NCBI GenBank assembly: GCA_031551045.1
Contig: JAVBOD010000036.1
Span: 1 to 54,522, forward strand
Origin: JAVBOD01 sp031551045
GTDB lineage: Bacteria; Bacteroidota; Bacteroidia; Bacteroidales; UBA932
Length of the DNA stretch: 54,522 nucleotides
Direction of reading: 5' to 3'
Shown here: positions 16,291-23,708 of the stretch, one piece after another
How the letters are laid out: every line of letters begins with the position of its first letter
Numbering within the stretch: position 1 is the first letter of the stretch
Translations under genes and position numbers: made by a program
The notes under the pieces: generated by a model
What the model was told of the DNA's origin: nothing
What the model saw: the letters and a program-made list of their open reading frames with translations, nothing else
Databases searched by the model: none

Positions 16291-16328
16291 AACGGGTTCG
16301 TTTAACATCTTTCAAAAAGTAATAACGA

Positions 16329-16544
16329 TAACCGGTAGTGCATTTAGAAAATGAGTTTTATTTATTGTTTTGGCTAAAGCCCTTATTATGCGTCGAATTT
16401 GTAACCGTCAGCTAAAGCTAGACGGCAATGAAAGTCATCAAGTTCATTGCCGTTGGATTTATCCAACGGATGATAAACAATATATTAACAAGGCTTTAGC
16501 CAAAATTTGATGGAACGTTTTTTTACCAAATGCACTACCGGTTA
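16329..16544. repeat. Nested palindromic element between btuB and dus
   Basis: Four levels of symmetry: outer arms TAACCGGTAGTGCATTT (16329-16345) and its exact complement (16528-16544); middle arms TTTTGGCTAAAGCC (16368-16381) and GGCTTTAGCCAAAA (16492-16505); inner arms CGGCAATGAA and TTCATTGCCG; and two small hairpins, one with CCGTC/GACGG and one with CCGTTGG/CCAACGG. No gene is seen. It resembles a miniature element inserted in another. This and the two flanking promoters account for the gap of about 345 bp. Confidence 0.7.
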
Positions 16545-16578
16545 ACGATAACTATCCGTTAGAAAAGGAAATTATTCG

Positions 16579-16586
16579 TACTTTTG
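16579..16586 (+). promoter_or_regulatory. Putative -7 element of dus
   Basis: TACTTTTG, exact TAnnTTTG match, 19 nt before the ATG at 16606; the -33 region has only TTAG. Confidence 0.5.
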
Positions 16587-16605
16587 GCTGATGTTATAAA
16601 AGCGA

Positions 16606-17592
16606 ATGAATATAGGAAATGTAATATTTGGAAAATATCCGCTCTTTTTGGCTCCGATGGATGAGGTAACCGACGCTTCGTTCCGTTACGTATGTAAAGA
16701 ATTCGGCGCCGATATGATGTACACGGAGTTTGTGTCGTCCGACGGACTGATTCGTGATGCGGGAAGCACGGTAGCCAAACTACAAATATACGATTACGAA
16801 CGCCCGATAGGTATTCAGCTGTACGGGCACCTCATGGATGCCATGATTGAAGCGGCGCGTATTGCAGCAAGCTCCAATCCCGATGTGATTGATATTAATT
16901 TTGGTTGCCCCATGAAGAAAATCGCGGCGCGGGGAGCCGGTTCGGGGATGATGCGCGAGCCGGATAAAATGGTGGAAATGACCCGCCGGATTGTTGATGC
17001 TGTCAATATTCCTGTAACGGTAAAAACGCGATTAGGCTGGGACGAGGAGAGTAAGATAATTGTGGAATTGGCCGAACGCTTACAAGATGTGGGCATTATG
17101 GCGCTCACTATTCATGGCCGGACACGGGCGCAAATGTATCGCGGAGCAGCCGATTGGACGTTGATAGGCGACGTAAAGCGTAATCCGCGAATGAAAATCC
17201 CTATCATAGGAAACGGAGATGTGAACAGCCCGGAAAAAGCCAAAGAAATGTTTGATAAGTATGGTGTAGATGCCGTCATGATTGGGCGGGCAAGCTACGG
17301 GCATCCATGGATTTTCAAAGAAATAAAACACTATCTGCTGACAGGCGAGAAATTGCCCGATATGAGTGTTTTGGAACGGGTGGCGTTGGCGAAACGCCAT
17401 TTAGCTAAATCTGTTGAAGTAAAAGGGGAGAAGACGGGTGTGCTGGAAATGCGCCGGCATTTTAGCCATTACTTTAAAGGATTGCAGAACTTTAAAGAAA
17501 CACGCTTGAAACTTGTAACTTCTATGGATATCGCTGAATTATATGCTACGCTTGATGTTGTGGCGGAGACATGGGGAGGCGAGGAGGTATAA
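16606..17592 (+). CDS. dusB: tRNA-dihydrouridine synthase
   Basis: A 328-residue FMN-dependent TIM-barrel enzyme reducing uridines in the tRNA D-loop. Seen: F-L-A-P-M-D-E-V-T-D-A-S-F-R at the N terminus, I-D-I-N-F-G-C-P-M-K-K with the catalytic cysteine near 103, V-K-T-R-L-G-W, H-G-R-T-R-A-Q-M-Y, G-N-G-D-V-N-S and M-I-G-R-A-S-Y-G-H-P-W-I for flavin binding. The best match is the DusB-type subgroup, but the exact target uridine cannot be read. Monocistronic with its own promoter. Confidence 0.9.
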   Translation: MNIGNVIFGKYPLFLAPMDEVTDASFRYVCKEFGADMMYTEFVSSDGLIRDAGSTVAKLQIYDYERPIGIQLYGHLMDAMIEAARIAASSNPDVIDINFGCPMKKIAARGAGSGMMREPDKMVEMTRRIVDAVNIPVTVKTRLGWDEESKIIVELAERLQDVGIMALTIHGRTRAQMYRGAADWTLIGDVKRNPRMKIPIIGNGDVNSPEKAKEMFDKYGVDAVMIGRASYGHPWIFKEIKHYLLTGEKLPDMSVLERVALAKRHLAKSVEVKGEKTGVLEMRRHFSHYFKGLQNFKETRLKLVTSMDIAELYATLDVVAETWGGEEV

Positions 17593-17760
17593 GCCCGCTA
17601 AGGGCGTACTTTTCCTTTAAAGCGGGAATTCCTTCAGGACAAACACATTTAAATTATGTGGGGCTTGAAGTGGCTTATCACGAAGTGGTAACATATGAAT
17701 AACCGAGGGTAAGCGAAGCGTTACCCGCTATTAACATATTTATACGATTCAAAATTATCC
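17593..17760. repeat. Structured intergenic element, probably repeat-derived
   Basis: No gene. Hairpin CCCGCT...AGCGGG (about 17596-17626) is followed by an ATTTAAAT-containing stretch and the hairpin GGGTAA-GCGAAGCG-TTACCC (17707-17726). This looks like a dispersed Bacteroidota palindromic repeat; no second copy is in the window, so that rests on general familiarity. Confidence 0.35.
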
Positions 17761-17761
17761 G

Positions 17762-17769
17762 TATATTTG
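17762..17769 (+). promoter_or_regulatory. -7 element of the dCMP deaminase gene
   Basis: TATATTTG, exact consensus match. It decides the start of the gene: the TTG at 17767 lies inside the box, leaving the ATG at 17791. Confidence 0.6.
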
Positions 17770-17790
17770 TCGATTAAACATTTGTATAGA

Positions 17791-18219
17791 ATGGGTGCAA
17801 ATAAGCAGCAGCAGTTTGATAGGAGTTATCTGGAAATGGCGCATGTATGGGCCAAAAATTCGTATTGTAAACGTCGTCAAGTAGGAGCGTTGATTGTGAA
17901 AAACCGCATGATTATTTCGGACGGATACAATGGCACGCCGAGTGGATTTGAAAATATATGTGAAGATGAACACGGCCTAACCAAACCGTATGTGTTGCAC
18001 GCCGAAGCGAATGCCATTACCAAAGTGGCCAAATCGAACAATAGCAGCGAAGGGGCTACGCTATACATTACTTCTTCACCTTGCGTAGAATGTGCAAAAC
18101 TGATTATCCAGTCGGGTATTGTTCGTGTGGTGTATAGTAATGAATATCGCATAACAGACGGTATCGAACTATTGAAAAAAGCCGGCGTTGAAACGATTTA
18201 TATGAATTTGTCGGAATAA
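17791..18219 (+). CDS. Deoxycytidylate (dCMP) deaminase
   Basis: A 142-residue zinc-dependent enzyme deaminating dCMP to dUMP for thymidylate synthesis. The zinc and proton-shuttle motif H-A-E is at residues 70-72 and the zinc cysteines P-C-V-E-C at 97-101. The N-terminal D-R-S-Y-L-E-M-A and D-G-Y-N-G-T-P-S-G-F are typical of the ComEB/dCMP deaminase group rather than cytidine or tRNA-adenosine deaminases. The S41 protease gene begins 17 bp after it. Confidence 0.92.
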   Translation: MGANKQQQFDRSYLEMAHVWAKNSYCKRRQVGALIVKNRMIISDGYNGTPSGFENICEDEHGLTKPYVLHAEANAITKVAKSNNSSEGATLYITSSPCVECAKLIIQSGIVRVVYSNEYRITDGIELLKKAGVETIYMNLSE

Positions 18220-18236
18220 TAAAAATCTTAAAACTG

Positions 18237-19856
18237 ATGGAGCAGAAAGAAAAAATTTTTAGCGGTGCGCGTTTGGCACGTTGGCTCATGTTGTTGTTAT
18301 TTATGGCTGTTGGTATTTTTATAGGACAACGCATAGCCTACCGCAACGCGACATTACGAATAGATAATTCTGTAGCGCTGAGTAAATTGAATTTAGTCAT
18401 AGAGCAAATCCAGCAAAACTATGTGGATAGTGTGAATATGCCTGATTTCATAGAAAAGGCGATTCCTCTTGTGATGGAAGAGTTGGATCCGCATTCGGTA
18501 TATATACCGGCATCCTATATGCAGAAAGCCAATGAGTCGATTGAAGGAAATTTTGACGGTATCGGGGTTTCATTTAATATGCCCTCCGATACGGTGGTGG
18601 TAATGGGAGTTATTCCCGGAGGCCCTTCGGAAAGAGCGGGCGTGCAACTGGGCGACCGCATTGTATCGGTTGATAGCCGGGCCATTGCCGGAAACAGTGT
18701 CCCACAGGATACCGTTATGAAGTTATTACGGGGGAAACGAGGAACACGCGTAAATATTGCCGTACAAAGGGCCGGGGAAAGCAAACCTGTTAACATAGAA
18801 ATTATTCGAGATAAAATTCCGGTAAAAAGTGTTGATGCTGCCTACATGATTGATAAGGAAACCGGATACATCAAAATCTCCAAATTTTCAAAAAATACGC
18901 ACGAAGAGTTTATCGATGAAGTGAAAAGCTTGCAGGAGCAAGGAATGGCCGAGATGGTGCTTGATTTGCGGGGGAACACCGGCGGATTGTTGGATCAGGC
19001 TTTTGAGGTGGCGAATGAATTTCTGAAGGAGGGACAATTAATCGTATATACCGAAGGGCGCATGCGTCCGCGCCAGGATTACTATGCCAACGGCCGTGGA
19101 ATGTGTAAAGAAATGAACGTCGCCGTGGTTATTGATGAAAATTCCGCTTCGGCCAGTGAAATTTTGGCCGGCGCTTTACAGGACAACGATCGCGGAACCA
19201 TTGTGGGCAGGCGTTCTTTTGGAAAAGGATTGGTGCAAGAGCCTATAAATTTCTCCGATAAATCGGGCATACGCTTAACAGTAGCGCGTTATTATACCCC
19301 CACGGGGCGCAGTATCCAGAAACCATACAATAAAGGGGCGCATGCTTATGAAAGCGATATTTACGATCGCTATCAGCATGGTGAATTTACGCAAGTGGAT
19401 AGCATTAAAGTAAATGATAGTTTACGTTATGAAACACCCAAAGGGAAAATTGTATATGGTGGCGGAGGGATTATTCCGGATGTATTTGTGCCGATTGATA
19501 CGGTGGGCGTGAACTCTTTCTTCATTAAAATTGCCCGTCGTAATTTTATATATCGTTTTGCCATGCATTTTACAGACGAGCATCGAAAAGAATTAAACCA
19601 AATTAAAGAAATAGCGGAGCTTCAGCGCTTTTATGCTCAATATTCTTTTGAGCGTATGTTTCTTGATTACTTGAAGCAAAATTCCGTACAACCTGTCATG
19701 GCGGAATGGAACGAATGTAAATTTATTGTAGATGCGCAGTTGAAGGCTTATATCGGACGTAATACGCCTTTGGACGATAATGGATATTACCCGTTCTTAT
19801 ATCCTATCGACACAACTTTACGACGAGCGGTAAATGTCTTGGAAAAGCCCGTATAA
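18237..19856 (+). CDS. S41 family C-terminal processing peptidase (CtpA-like)
   Basis: A 539-residue protein with one N-terminal membrane anchor (about 15-33) and a periplasmic body. A PDZ domain covers about 95-180 (N-F-D-G-I-G-V-S-F ... G-G-P-S-E-R-A-G-V). The peptidase core shows M-V-L-D-L-R-G-N-T-G-G, the serine motif E-N-S-A-S-A-S-E-I (nucleophile at 303 or 305) and K330 in S-F-G-K-G-L-V-Q, the Ser/Lys dyad. Members trim C termini or cell-wall enzymes in the envelope. The C-terminal 140 residues are the extension common in Bacteroidota homologues. Confidence 0.93.
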   Translation: MEQKEKIFSGARLARWLMLLLFMAVGIFIGQRIAYRNATLRIDNSVALSKLNLVIEQIQQNYVDSVNMPDFIEKAIPLVMEELDPHSVYIPASYMQKANESIEGNFDGIGVSFNMPSDTVVVMGVIPGGPSERAGVQLGDRIVSVDSRAIAGNSVPQDTVMKLLRGKRGTRVNIAVQRAGESKPVNIEIIRDKIPVKSVDAAYMIDKETGYIKISKFSKNTHEEFIDEVKSLQEQGMAEMVLDLRGNTGGLLDQAFEVANEFLKEGQLIVYTEGRMRPRQDYYANGRGMCKEMNVAVVIDENSASASEILAGALQDNDRGTIVGRRSFGKGLVQEPINFSDKSGIRLTVARYYTPTGRSIQKPYNKGAHAYESDIYDRYQHGEFTQVDSIKVNDSLRYETPKGKIVYGGGGIIPDVFVPIDTVGVNSFFIKIARRNFIYRFAMHFTDEHRKELNQIKEIAELQRFYAQYSFERMFLDYLKQNSVQPVMAEWNECKFIVDAQLKAYIGRNTPLDDNGYYPFLYPIDTTLRRAVNVLEKPV

Positions 19857-19907
19857 TAATAAAAAGAGGCGGTTCAAAATGCTTTTTGAACCGCCTCTTT
19901 TTATTAT
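19856..19907. terminator. Long bidirectional intrinsic terminator
   Basis: A near-perfect hairpin with 24-bp arms around a 4-nt loop (19880-19883), with GAGGCGGTTC as the G/C core and A and T runs outside. It separates the converging S41 protease and thiamin receptor genes and begins at the last base of the protease stop codon. Confidence 0.92.
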
Positions 19908-19926
19908 GAACAGGTTGAAAATGATA

Positions 19927-22122
19927 TTAGAATTTCAATCCTATCTTCATCATACAATTTATGGTAGCTTGCGGGAAGTAGCGCAAGTCTTGCTCGTCGG
20001 GGCTTCCGTCCGAGAAAGTACTGCGATAATTCACAAACGCCCAGGAGCAAAACTTCGTATTAAATAGATTATTCACCGAAAACTGTATGAAGCAGTGCAT
20101 TTTATTGGCGATACCGAAGTCGTAGTTTGTTTGGAAATTACTTACAAAATACGGATCGATACTGCGGCTATCATTCGCTGTATTGTCGTAATACTGTTTA
20201 CTTACATATTTTCCTGTGAGAGCTACTGACAGGTCCGTAAGCGGAAACCAGCGTAGAGCTACGGAACCTACCATGTCGGGAGAGTAAGCAATGTCCGTCT
20301 CATCGAAATATTCCGCACGTTCTGTCGTTCCGTAGTCTTCGTCCACATAATTCGTATAATCTTTCAATTTATTGCGGCTCCACGTAAATGCGGCTTCCAG
20401 TTGTAATGGCCGTATGGGGCGCACGGCAGCCGTCAATTCAATACCGGCGCGGTAACTGTCGGGAATGTTCTCCATTATCAGCCGGTAGGCATCGTTCACA
20501 CGGCCGGTGGCTACAATCTGATTTTGGTATTTCATGTAGTACAACACCGCGCTAAACTGCCCGAACGATGGGCGAAACGAGTAGCCGGCCTCCAAGTCAT
20601 ATAAACGTTCGGCTTGTGCCGGTGTGCGGATACCATTCTTATCGGCATCTTTCAGATCGGAACGGTTCGGCTCGCGATTAGCAATGGCAAATGATAGAAA
20701 AGCGTGGTGGTGCGTGCTGGGGGTATAGGTCAATCCGATTTTCGGATTAACGAAAAGCCAATTGTAAGTCGTATCCAACATGCCGTATGGTTGCTTTTCA
20801 TAATAATCATCGTCCATTCCTTCCATGTTGAAACGCACGCCGCGCATTTGTACATCGGCAAATAACGATAGCGCTTTAACCACATCGTACGACGCTTTGG
20901 CAAAGACGCTATACTCTTCCTTCACGCCGGTATTATCGTACCAGTCATAATTGAAGGGAATATTTCCGGTATTGTATTTGGCCCAGGTAACTTTCCCGTA
21001 ATGCCCTCCGTCGTAGCGGCTGGCAGCGCCGCCAAAAATTGCGTGTACCCTTTTCATATCATAGAAAGCCGCAACGTTTAATCCGTAAAAATCGTTGTCC
21101 AATCCCTTTTGCCGGATAAGGTCGCTTTTTTCATGGGCGATACCGTCGATAAGCTGTGAAGGTAAACCGTATTTCTGAAGCTTGGCCGCTTCTTTGTATT
21201 GCTCGTAATATCCTTTACCTTTTGTGTAATACAGAGTAGCATTGAACTTCCATGTATCGCTGAGTTTTTGCGTGTAGTGGATGTTGGCATGTAATTGTTG
21301 ATAGTTGTCTGTTTCGTTGGGGTAATACTGGTTGTTGCCGTATATTCCCGACAAATTATAGCGACGATTGGAGGCTAACGAATCGAAAGGCACTCCTTCG
21401 TAAGTGAGGTGCGAATGTTGTTCGCCATAGAGTACCGATGCCCGCAATAAATGATTCTTGCCTTGCCAGCGGCCGTTAATATTCATGGACTGTTGCCACA
21501 GCCCGCTGTTGTATAGATAACCGTCACTCGACACATATTCATAATGGGCATCGAAAGCAAAGGAGTTGTTCAACAAACCGGTAGCTGCGTTGGCGGCTAC
21601 GTTCCATGTGTTGAACGAACCGTACGAACTTTCAAACGATGCTTGTGCCGATAGAGGTGTTTCACGCGTTTCGATGTTCAGCAATCCGCCGAAAGCGCTG
21701 CCGCCAAATGGGGTTGTTCCTGCGCCGCGCTGTACCTGCAACGATTTGCTGATAGCTCCTAAATCCGGGATATTTACCCAAAACACGTTTTGGCTTTCGG
21801 CATCGTTGAGCGGAATGCCGTCGATACTGATATTGGTGCGGCTTTGGTCGGTGCCACGGATACGGAAACTGGTGCTACCGATGCTTGTTCCGTTGTCGGA
21901 ATAACTCACCATCGACGGCAGCATTTCGAGCAGGTATGGCATTTCGCGCCCTACACGCTGGTTATCTATTTGTTGCTGGTAAATGGTACTTTGTGCTACC
22001 GGCGTTTTATTGCCTGCGCGGGTAGCAGTAATGACAAGAGTGTCCAATTGCCTTGTCTGTGCAAAAATACTGGATGCTGTAAATAATAATGATACGGCTA
22101 CAATAAATTTTCTACTTCTCAT
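19927..22122 (-). CDS. TonB-dependent receptor, probably for thiamin or a derivative
   Basis: A 731-residue outer-membrane receptor. The signal peptide ends F-A-Q-T; the TonB box region is L-D-T-L-V-I-T-A-T-R; the plug includes S-F-R-I-R-G-T-D-Q-S-R-T-N-I-S-I-D-G-I-P and R-G-A-G-T-T-P-F-G-G-S-A-F-G-G; the barrel ends I-G-L-K-F. It lacks the CarboxypepD-like domain of SusC. The ligand is inferred only from the TPP riboswitch in its leader, as for the OmpT-type receptors of Bacteroidota thiamin loci. No PnuT-like permease or thiamin pyrophosphokinase gene lies beside it. Confidence 0.85.
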   Translation of the reverse strand: MRSRKFIVAVSLLFTASSIFAQTRQLDTLVITATRAGNKTPVAQSTIYQQQIDNQRVGREMPYLLEMLPSMVSYSDNGTSIGSTSFRIRGTDQSRTNISIDGIPLNDAESQNVFWVNIPDLGAISKSLQVQRGAGTTPFGGSAFGGLLNIETRETPLSAQASFESSYGSFNTWNVAANAATGLLNNSFAFDAHYEYVSSDGYLYNSGLWQQSMNINGRWQGKNHLLRASVLYGEQHSHLTYEGVPFDSLASNRRYNLSGIYGNNQYYPNETDNYQQLHANIHYTQKLSDTWKFNATLYYTKGKGYYEQYKEAAKLQKYGLPSQLIDGIAHEKSDLIRQKGLDNDFYGLNVAAFYDMKRVHAIFGGAASRYDGGHYGKVTWAKYNTGNIPFNYDWYDNTGVKEEYSVFAKASYDVVKALSLFADVQMRGVRFNMEGMDDDYYEKQPYGMLDTTYNWLFVNPKIGLTYTPSTHHHAFLSFAIANREPNRSDLKDADKNGIRTPAQAERLYDLEAGYSFRPSFGQFSAVLYYMKYQNQIVATGRVNDAYRLIMENIPDSYRAGIELTAAVRPIRPLQLEAAFTWSRNKLKDYTNYVDEDYGTTERAEYFDETDIAYSPDMVGSVALRWFPLTDLSVALTGKYVSKQYYDNTANDSRSIDPYFVSNFQTNYDFGIANKMHCFIQFSVNNLFNTKFCSWAFVNYRSTFSDGSPDEQDLRYFPQATINCMMKIGLKF

Positions 22123-22162
22123 AAGGTATTTTAATTAATAAGTAAATTTCAAAACAATCCTT

Positions 22163-22182
22163 TATACCCGTTTCCGGGTGTA
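22163..22182 (-). promoter_or_regulatory. GNRA-capped hairpin in the leader of the TPP-regulated gene
   Basis: On the minus strand TACACCCG-GAAA-CGGGTATA folds into 8 bp with a GAAA tetraloop. Its 3' arm GGGTAT is complementary to ATACCC in the aptamer (plus 22275-22280), so it could be part of the expression platform. No T-run follows, arguing against a terminator. Confidence 0.4.
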
Positions 22183-22237
22183 TGCTTTTTCTTCAAAATA
22201 CTAATGGGGGGAATAAAAATAGAAAATACCTTATTCG

Positions 22238-22310
22238 CTTTCCCTACGTCGGCATTATCCGCATCAGGTTTTAAGGGTATAATCTCAGCCCGTTTCAGGG
22301 CACCCCCAAG
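22238..22310 (-). promoter_or_regulatory. TPP riboswitch (THI element)
   Basis: On the minus strand the sequence runs CTTGGGGGTGCCC, CGGGCTGAGA, ATACCCTT, AACCTGATGCGGATAATGCC and CGTAGGGAAAG, all conserved blocks of the thiamin pyrophosphate aptamer in order. It ends about 115 nt before the receptor start codon. Confidence 0.96.
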
Positions 22311-22324
22311 AGTATATTACGCTG

Positions 22325-22332
22325 CAAAGGTA
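22325..22332 (-). promoter_or_regulatory. -7 element upstream of the TPP riboswitch
   Basis: TACCTTTG on the minus strand, exact consensus, 14 nt before the aptamer. Confidence 0.6.
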
Positions 22333-22456
22333 ATGATTTTTTGAAAAGAAAAGAATCTTTACATTGTTTAACGCTCATCTCAAATAGTAGCCTGCCGGAG
22401 AATGGTTTTTTCTCCGGCATAGCAAACATATTAAATTTCCGTTACAAATTATTTTG

Positions 22457-22464
22457 TAATTTTG
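22457..22464 (+). promoter_or_regulatory. Putative -7 element of mnmA
   Basis: TAATTTTG fits TAnnTTTG and ends only six bases before the ATG, implying a leader of a few bases at most. Confidence 0.45.
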
Positions 22465-22470
22465 TAGTTT

Positions 22471-23706
22471 ATGACTAAAACGAAAATAGCGGTAGGCCTT
22501 TCGGGTGGCGTGGATTCCAGTGTGGCGGCCTTGTTGTTGAAACAGCAAGGCTACGAAGTGATTGCCCTGTTTATGCAAAATTGGCACGACACCACCGGCA
22601 CGCTGCATGGCGACTGCGCTTGGGAGGAAGACCGCATGGTGGCCGAAATGGTGGCCCGCAAACTGGATATCCCTTTTCATTTTATCGATTTAAGCGAAAT
22701 CTATCGCCGGAAAGTGGTGGATTATATGTTCGACGAGTATCAGCGCGGACGCACGCCCAACCCCGATGTACTTTGTAATCGTGAAATAAAATTCGATGTT
22801 TTTCTGAAAGCCGCGTTGGAATTAGGTGTCGATAAAGTGGCGACAGGACATTACGCCCGCGTAGTGGAAAATGGAGAATGGAAAATGGAGAATGGCAAAT
22901 GCAGTAAAAATTCTCAATTTTCTTTATGGGCGGGAAGCGACCCCAATAAAGACCAAAGCTATTTTCTTTGTCAATTGTCGCAGGAGCAACTTGCAAAAGC
23001 GCTATTTCCCATAGGCCATTTATTGAAACCGGAAGTGCGGCGGCTGGCGGCCGAAGCGGGCTTGCCATCGGCCGAGAAGAAAGACTCGCAAGGTATCTGT
23101 TTTGTGGGAAAAGTAGATTTACCCGTATTCCTGCAACAAAAAATCGAAGCGCGAAAAGGCGATATCTTGGAAGTTTTTTCTGATTATTCGGAGTATGGAA
23201 AGATGCAGAGGACGGCAGATTCAGATTTGACAAATTTGTCAAATCTCACGAACTTGAAAGCGTATTGCGCACCATATAACTATACTTCTTCTGCCGGGAA
23301 GAAAGTGGGTGAACACGAAGGCGCTCATTTCTACACCATCGGCCAGCGCAAAGGCCTGGGTGTGGGCGGCCACGTGGAGCCGGTTTTTGTGATTGCCACC
23401 GACGTGGTGAATAACATTGTGTATGTGGGCGAAGGGCACCATCATCCTGGCTTGCTGCGCGAAGGATTGTTTATCGCAGCCGGCGATTTGCACTGGATAC
23501 GCCCCGATTTGGAAATGACAGAAAACGAGGAACGGCGCTACAGCGTACGCATCCGCTATCGCCAACCGCTACAACAGGCAACGCTCTATCGTAAGGAAGA
23601 CGGCTTATATATTTTGTTTGACGAGTTGCAACGCGGCATTGCCGCCGGACAGTTTGCCGCGTGGTACGATGGCGACGAACTGATAGGTTCGGGCGTGATA
23701 GCGTAA
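22471..23706 (+). CDS. mnmA: tRNA-specific 2-thiouridylase MnmA, with two palindromic inserts
   Basis: A 411-residue enzyme that thiolates U34 of Lys, Glu and Gln tRNAs. The PP-loop S-G-G-V-D-S-S is at 11-17; the catalytic cysteines are C102 (D-V-L-C-N) and C210 (Q-G-I-C-F-V-G-K); D-P-N-K-D-Q-S-Y-F-L and H-F-Y-T-I-G-Q-R-K-G-L are conserved. The protein is some 30-50 residues longer than usual. Extra residues 132-150 come from two perfect 14-bp tandem copies of GGAAAATGGAGAAT (22866-22893) plus an inverted partner, and residues near 250-262 (L-T-N-L-S-N-L-T-N-L) come from a perfect 22-bp palindrome at 23224-23245. Both keep the frame and fall in variable loops, so activity is probably retained. 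Confidence 0.92.
   Translation: MTKTKIAVGLSGGVDSSVAALLLKQQGYEVIALFMQNWHDTTGTLHGDCAWEEDRMVAEMVARKLDIPFHFIDLSEIYRRKVVDYMFDEYQRGRTPNPDVLCNREIKFDVFLKAALELGVDKVATGHYARVVENGEWKMENGKCSKNSQFSLWAGSDPNKDQSYFLCQLSQEQLAKALFPIGHLLKPEVRRLAAEAGLPSAEKKDSQGICFVGKVDLPVFLQQKIEARKGDILEVFSDYSEYGKMQRTADSDLTNLSNLTNLKAYCAPYNYTSSAGKKVGEHEGAHFYTIGQRKGLGVGGHVEPVFVIATDVVNNIVYVGEGHHHPGLLREGLFIAAGDLHWIRPDLEMTENEERRYSVRIRYRQPLQQATLYRKEDGLYILFDELQRGIAAGQFAAWYDGDELIGSGVIA
22866..22922 (+). repeat. Tandem and inverted repeat inside mnmA
   Basis: GGAAAATGGAGAAT occurs twice in tandem (22866-22879, 22880-22893) and is followed at about 22910-22922 by ATTCTCAATTTTC, its complement with one mismatch, forming a hairpin. This GGAGAATGGAAAATGG-type sequence is usually intergenic. 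Confidence 0.75.
23224..23245 (+). repeat. Perfect 22-bp palindrome inside mnmA
   Basis: GATTTGACAAA followed directly by its complement TTTGTCAAATC. Related palindromes occur at 31352-31382 and 46641-46673. Confidence 0.85.
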
Positions 23707-23708
23707 TG

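Noticed and set aside
15862..16308. 148-codon frame on the minus strand across the cobalamin riboswitch
   Set aside because: It runs through the conserved aptamer, which is RNA-structure constrained, and overlaps the btuB start in another frame.
22866..22893. Short direct repeats in mnmA as the start of a CRISPR array
   Set aside because: Only two adjacent 14-bp units without spacers, in frame inside a gene; no cas genes in the window.
22682..23242. 186-codon frame antisense to mnmA
   Set aside because: Shadow of mnmA with no independent support.
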